Assembly (NCBI RefSeq): GCF_018448885.1
Contig: NZ_RCWB01000045.1
Span: 1 to 33,941, forward strand
Reading direction: 5' to 3'
Source: Photorhabdus caribbeanensis
GTDB lineage: Bacteria; Pseudomonadota; Gammaproteobacteria; Enterobacterales; Enterobacteriaceae
DNA: 33,941 bases
The position numbers and the translations under genes are program-made. Below, piece after piece: positions 29,554 through 33,941 of the stretch; positions within the stretch are counted from its first letter, which is position 1, and the number at the start of each line of letters is the position of its first letter. A model generated the notes under the pieces. The model worked only from the letters and a program-made list of their open reading frames with translations, made no database searches and was not told where the DNA came from.

Positions 29554-29892
29554 AGGGTTCCTCAGCTCGCTGATCAGTGACCCACTCTGCCCGCCCTAAA
29601 GGACAGCTCTTTACGACACTGTTTTTTCGAACAGAAAATTGAATTATTTTCCGTAATACTCATTGCTATTACTCTTAAATCATTTCATTGCGTTACCTTA
29701 CTACCGAGCTACCCGAGTGGATCGTAGCTGAGAACGCAGTATATTAAGTCGTCAATAGGAAAAAGTATTTGGGGGTTAATTAACAGCCAAACAGTGGAAA
29801 TGCTGCTAATGCCCTACAGCGCAAAAAGGCTGGTGATTAAAAAATCACCAGCCATCAGCCTTTAAAGTCAGGCTGCTAACTTAAAACTAAAC
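29554..29892. promoter_or_regulatory. rplL-rpoB intergenic region with partial terminator
   Basis: 339 bp without a gene, the counterpart of the roughly 320-bp E. coli spacer that attenuates rpoBC relative to the ribosomal proteins. The strong stem-loop at 29828-29853 is the attenuator. Closer to rpoB, CTGTT...AACAG (about 29620-29635) can pair weakly, in the general place where E. coli has an RNase III processing site. No assigned promoter. Confidence 0.65.
29828..29853 (-). terminator. Transcription attenuator downstream of rplL
   Basis: GGCTGGTGATT and AATCACCAGCC form a perfect 11-bp stem with a 4-base loop. On the minus strand it is followed by TTTTT (29827-29823). It lies about 40 bp after the rplL stop codon. 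By analogy with E. coli only part of the transcripts pass on into rpoB and rpoC. Confidence 0.85.
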
Positions 29893-30258
29893 TTACTTAA
29901 CCTCAACAGAAGCACCTGCTTCTTCCAGAGATTTTTTCAGTGCTTCAGCGTCATCTTTGCTGATGCCTTCTTTCAGTACTGCTGGAGCGCTTTCAACCAG
30001 ATCTTTCGCTTCTTTCAGACCCAGGCCAGTTGCACCGCGTACTGCTTTGATAACAGCAACTTTGTTGCCGCCAATAGCAGACAGGACAACATCAAACTCA
30101 GTTTTTTCTTCAACAGCTTCAGCCGCACCAGCAACAACAGCTACCGCTGCCGCAGCAGAAACGCCGAATTTCTCTTCCATTGCAGTGATCAGCTCAACAA
30201 CATCCATAACGGACATTGTGGCAACTGTGTCCAGAATTTGTTCTTTAGTGATAGACAT
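29893..30258 (-). CDS. rplL: Large ribosomal subunit protein L7/L12
   Basis: 121 residues, the exact family length. The N-terminal dimerisation helices ([27 protein letters not shown]) are joined by an Ala-rich hinge ([21 protein letters not shown]) to the C-terminal factor-binding domain ([20 protein letters not shown]). Forms the flexible stalk that recruits translation factors. 63 bp after rplJ, co-transcribed and translationally coupled with it. Confidence 0.99.
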   Translation of the reverse strand: MSITKEQILDTVATMSVMDVVELITAMEEKFGVSAAAAVAVVAGAAEAVEEKTEFDVVLSAIGGNKVAVIKAVRGATGLGLKEAKDLVESAPAVLKEGISKDDAEALKKSLEEAGASVEVK

Positions 30259-30321
30259 AACAAGTGTTCCTAAAATTCAGAAATAATTTATACGTTAAAA
30301 AGCACGAAGGAGACCTGGCGA

Positions 30322-30819
30322 TTAAGCCGCTTCTCTCTTCTCGCGTAACGCAGCCAGAGTACGAACCAGTTTGCCTGCAACGGCTTCTTTCATGGTTGAC
30401 ATCAGGCGTGCGATTGCTTCTTCGTAAGTTGGGAGTGTCGCCAAACGGTCAATATTGGCCGCAGAGATAAACTCACCTTCAAAGGCTGCTGCTTTAATCT
30501 CGAATGCTGGATTCGCTTTCGCGAACTCTTTGAACAGACGAGCAGCGGCGCCCGGATGTTCGTTAGAGAAAGCAATCAAGGTTGGACCAATAAACGCTTC
30601 TTTCAGGCACTCATAAGCAGTACCTTCAACAGCACGGCGGATCAGTGTATTACGCACAACACGGATGTAAACGCCAGCTTCGCGACCTGCTTTACGCAGT
30701 TCAGTCATTTTATCTACAGTAACGCCACGGGAATCCGCAACAACCGCAGACAGCGCGCCTTTGGCTACTTCGCTGACTTCAGCAACAATCGCTTGTTTGT
30801 CTTGAAGATTTAGTGCCAT
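30322..30819 (-). CDS. rplJ: Large ribosomal subunit protein L10
   Basis: 165 residues, as in E. coli. An N-terminal globular RNA-binding domain ([41 protein letters not shown]) is followed by a C-terminal helix that carries L7/L12 dimers. As the L10-(L12) complex it represses its own translation through the leader at 30820-30994. A ribosome binding site AGGAG precedes the ATG. Confidence 0.99.
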   Translation of the reverse strand: MALNLQDKQAIVAEVSEVAKGALSAVVADSRGVTVDKMTELRKAGREAGVYIRVVRNTLIRRAVEGTAYECLKEAFIGPTLIAFSNEHPGAAARLFKEFAKANPAFEIKAAAFEGEFISAANIDRLATLPTYEEAIARLMSTMKEAVAGKLVRTLAALREKREAA

Positions 30820-30994
30820 TAGCTTTTTGCTCCTGGATTAACCGGGAAAACCCCGGAACTCACATAACTCACAACACCAAAAGTGCCTGAGCTCTAAAAC
30901 ACGGTGAGCAGAATCCAGAAATGAATGTCATTTGGCTCTGTCACCGTCTACGCAGGAATATTAAGTAATTACTTACACCTGCGGTCTTGGACGG
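30820..30994 (-). promoter_or_regulatory. L10 leader (rplJ autoregulatory mRNA structure)
   Basis: The minus strand carries CCGTCCAAGACCGCAGG (30994-30978) and, about 20 bases on, CCTGCGTAGACGGTGACAGA (30956-30937). This is the conserved long stem of the enterobacterial L10 leader, practically identical to E. coli in these arms. The complex of L10 with L7/L12 binds it and shuts off rplJL translation. The stretch from there to the rplJ start contains the CCGGGGTTTTCCCGG hairpin (about 30859-30842). Confidence 0.85.
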
Positions 30995-31074
30995 GGCTTG
31001 GATTAGGCCAAGCTCCAACCGAAAATTTTTTATTTAGCTAATAAAAAACTTACTAGCCAAATACAAGGCGCCAA

Positions 31075-31102
31075 ATTTTAGACAAATCTGACGCCAAGGT
31101 AA
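31075..31102 (-). promoter_or_regulatory. Probable rplJ promoter (PL10)
   Basis: On the minus strand TTACCT (31102-31097) and TAAAAT (31080-31075) are spaced by 16 bases, upstream of the L10 leader and just after rplA. This is where E. coli has PL10. The -35 is a moderate match. Confidence 0.5.
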
Positions 31103-31126
31103 AGCGATAATCACATTCAGCTAAAA

Positions 31127-32367
<1,241 letters not shown>

Positions 32368-32396
32368 ATTGTATGTTAATTTCTCACCTATTGCAA
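32368..32396 (-). promoter_or_regulatory. rplK promoter (PL11)
   Basis: On the minus strand TTGCAA (32396-32391) and TACAAT (32373-32368) are separated by exactly 17 bases and precede rplK by about 107 bp. This matches a strong sigma-70 promoter at the place of E. coli PL11. Confidence 0.75.
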
Positions 32397-32419
32397 GCCA
32401 GCAAAAATATGCTCGAAAA

Positions 32420-32965
32420 TTACGCCTTTTCTACCTGGCTGAAATCCAGCTCAACAGGTGTCGCACGACCAAAGATAGAAACTGAAACTTTCAAGCGGCT
32501 CTTCTCGTAATCGACTTCTTCTACAACACCATTGAAGTCTGCGAATGGACCATCGCTGACACGAACCATTTCGCCTGGTTCGAACAATGTTTTTGGCCGT
32601 GGTTTATCACCAACCTGTTGAAGACGATTCATAATCGCATCAACTTCTTTATCACTGATTGGCGCCGGACGGTCAGATGTGCCACCGATAAAACCCATGA
32701 CGCGTGGTACGCTGCGAACAAGATGCCATGTTGCATCGTTCATGATCATTTGTACCAGCACATACCCAGGGAAAAATTTGCGTTCACTTTTGCGACGCTG
32801 ACCGCTACGAATCTCAACAACTTCCTCTGTTGGCACCATCACTTCGCCAAAAGAATCTTCCATATCATGTAATTTGATATGTTCACGTAAAGATTGTGCA
32901 ACGCGACCTTCAAACCCGGAAAATGCCTGTATAACATACCAACGTTTTTTTGGGGAATCTGACAT
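32420..32965 (-). CDS. nusG: Transcription termination/antitermination protein NusG
   Basis: 181 residues, like E. coli. An N-terminal NGN domain ([29 protein letters not shown]) binds RNA polymerase. A linker leads to the KOW domain ([30 protein letters not shown]), which contacts Rho or ribosomal protein S10. Links transcription to translation. 1 bp after secE and co-transcribed with it. Confidence 0.99.
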   Translation of the reverse strand: MSDSPKKRWYVIQAFSGFEGRVAQSLREHIKLHDMEDSFGEVMVPTEEVVEIRSGQRRKSERKFFPGYVLVQMIMNDATWHLVRSVPRVMGFIGGTSDRPAPISDKEVDAIMNRLQQVGDKPRPKTLFEPGEMVRVSDGPFADFNGVVEEVDYEKSRLKVSVSIFGRATPVELDFSQVEKA

Positions 32966-32966
32966 C

Positions 32967-33350
32967 TTAGAACCTCAGGCCTGTAATAAATGAAACTAAA
33001 CGCACCAGGATACCGTCAAGACCCCATAGGATCAAAGACATCAATGCAGTGACTGCCGCAACAATCAAAGTTGTATGCAGCGCTTCCTGGCGAGTTGGCC
33101 AAATGACTTTACGCATTTCAATGCGGGCTTCGCGGGCGAAAGCCAGTGTGGTTTTCCCTTTCGCAGTCCAGAGCGCAGCCGCTCCCGCAAGAGCAACAAT
33201 AACAACAACCGCCATCGCGCGTAGAGGAAGGCTATACTCCCGATAAAGGTAGTTTCCAACGATAGCAACCGTTAATAAGGCTGCCACTAATAGCCATTTC
33301 ATTACCTCAAGACTGCGCCTGCTTTCTTGAGCATCGCTATTCGCACTCAT
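32967..33350 (-). CDS. secE: Preprotein translocase subunit SecE
   Basis: 127 residues, the long three-helix enterobacterial form. Two N-terminal membrane helices (about 19-35 and 40-60) precede the conserved cytoplasmic amphipathic helix ([20 protein letters not shown]), which leads into the third and essential membrane helix. It clamps SecY in the SecYEG translocon. First gene of secE-nusG. The preceding spacer carries a long hairpin and the tuf terminator. Confidence 0.98.
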   Translation of the reverse strand: MSANSDAQESRRSLEVMKWLLVAALLTVAIVGNYLYREYSLPLRAMAVVVIVALAGAAALWTAKGKTTLAFAREARIEMRKVIWPTRQEALHTTLIVAAVTALMSLILWGLDGILVRLVSFITGLRF

Positions 33351-33512
33351 AAACCAACCTGTAACTATGATTTAAATAGATAGCCAGCTTGCCTCGCAAG
33401 AGCAAAACAAATCAGACCGAACCAAAAAATTTGAGTGATTGTATCTGACTTGGCGCCATAATTCAGTATGACATTGTATATCTGAGAGAGATATAGCCAA
33501 TTCGTTGCATCA

Positions 33513-33560
33513 GAGCCTATCTCACCAATAATTAAAAACAACTATTGATGAGATAGGTTC
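33513..33560. repeat. Long imperfect hairpin in the secE leader
   Basis: CCTATCTCA (33516-33524) pairs with TGAGATAGG (33549-33557). After one mismatch, CAATA/TATTG (33526-33530 with 33543-33547) extends the stem, and GAG/TTC flanks extend it outward, leaving a 12-base AT-rich loop. No T-run, so not a terminator. It could be a copy of a dispersed repeat of the species or a secE mRNA element. Confidence 0.6.
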
Positions 33561-33578
33561 TTATTAAGACAACGTACA

Positions 33579-33604
33579 AAAAGGGCATCGGTTGATGCCC
33601 TTTT
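33579..33604 (-). terminator. Terminator after tuf
   Basis: AAAAGGGCATC and GATGCCCTTTT form a perfect 11-bp stem with a 4-base loop. On the minus strand the stem runs into a T tract (33582-33578). It lies about 20 bp after the tuf stop codon and separates tuf from secE. Confidence 0.85.
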
Positions 33605-33624
33605 AGTGTAATCACATCAAAAAA

Positions 33625-33941
<317 letters not shown>

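Overview
The window looks like the chromosome of an enterobacterium of the Morganellaceae type, with Photorhabdus or Xenorhabdus the best guess. The maltose proteins and RpoB/RpoC, NusG and SecE are very close to those of Escherichia coli. Base composition is moderately AT-rich, and a strongly AT-rich accessory block plus several decayed toxin-antitoxin loci sit between housekeeping operons. The genus is inferred from general resemblance, not from a search.

Left part (1-11317). An arginase-family gene on the minus strand is divergent from an LTA-synthase/phosphoglycerol-transferase-like membrane protein. Then comes the complete maltose/maltodextrin locus. malE-malF-malG run on the minus strand and malK-lamB-malM on the plus strand. 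A 374-bp divergent control region between malE and malK carries MalT boxes and a CRP site.

Middle part (11318-21173). This is an accessory region between malM and rpoC, which are far apart in E. coli. It begins with a lone AbiEi-type antitoxin whose AbiEii toxin is reduced to a 22-codon stub beside a frameshifted IS110-family transposase remnant. Next is a seven-gene, AT-rich, minus-strand cluster (12284-18534). In transcription order it encodes a GNAT-like protein, a HIT-like protein, a class V aminotransferase/cysteine-desulfurase-like enzyme, an HxGH nucleotidyltransferase, an unrecognised protein, a PIG-L/LmbE deacetylase and a WaaB-like GT4 glycosyltransferase. The short gaps and overlaps imply one pathway, probably an amino-sugar-containing glycan or small molecule; I do not recognise it as a described system. 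The region ends with a toxin-antitoxin graveyard: a HigA-MazE fusion ORF with a broken mazF remnant, one apparently intact higBA module, and a second module with a broken higB beside an intact higA.

Right part (21174-33941). This is the conserved run tuf-secE-nusG-rplK-rplA-rplJ-rplL-rpoB-rpoC, all on the minus strand. It includes recognisable control elements: a promoter before rplK, the L10 leader, an attenuator between rplL and rpoB, and terminators after rpoC and tuf. The tuf gene is cut by the window end.
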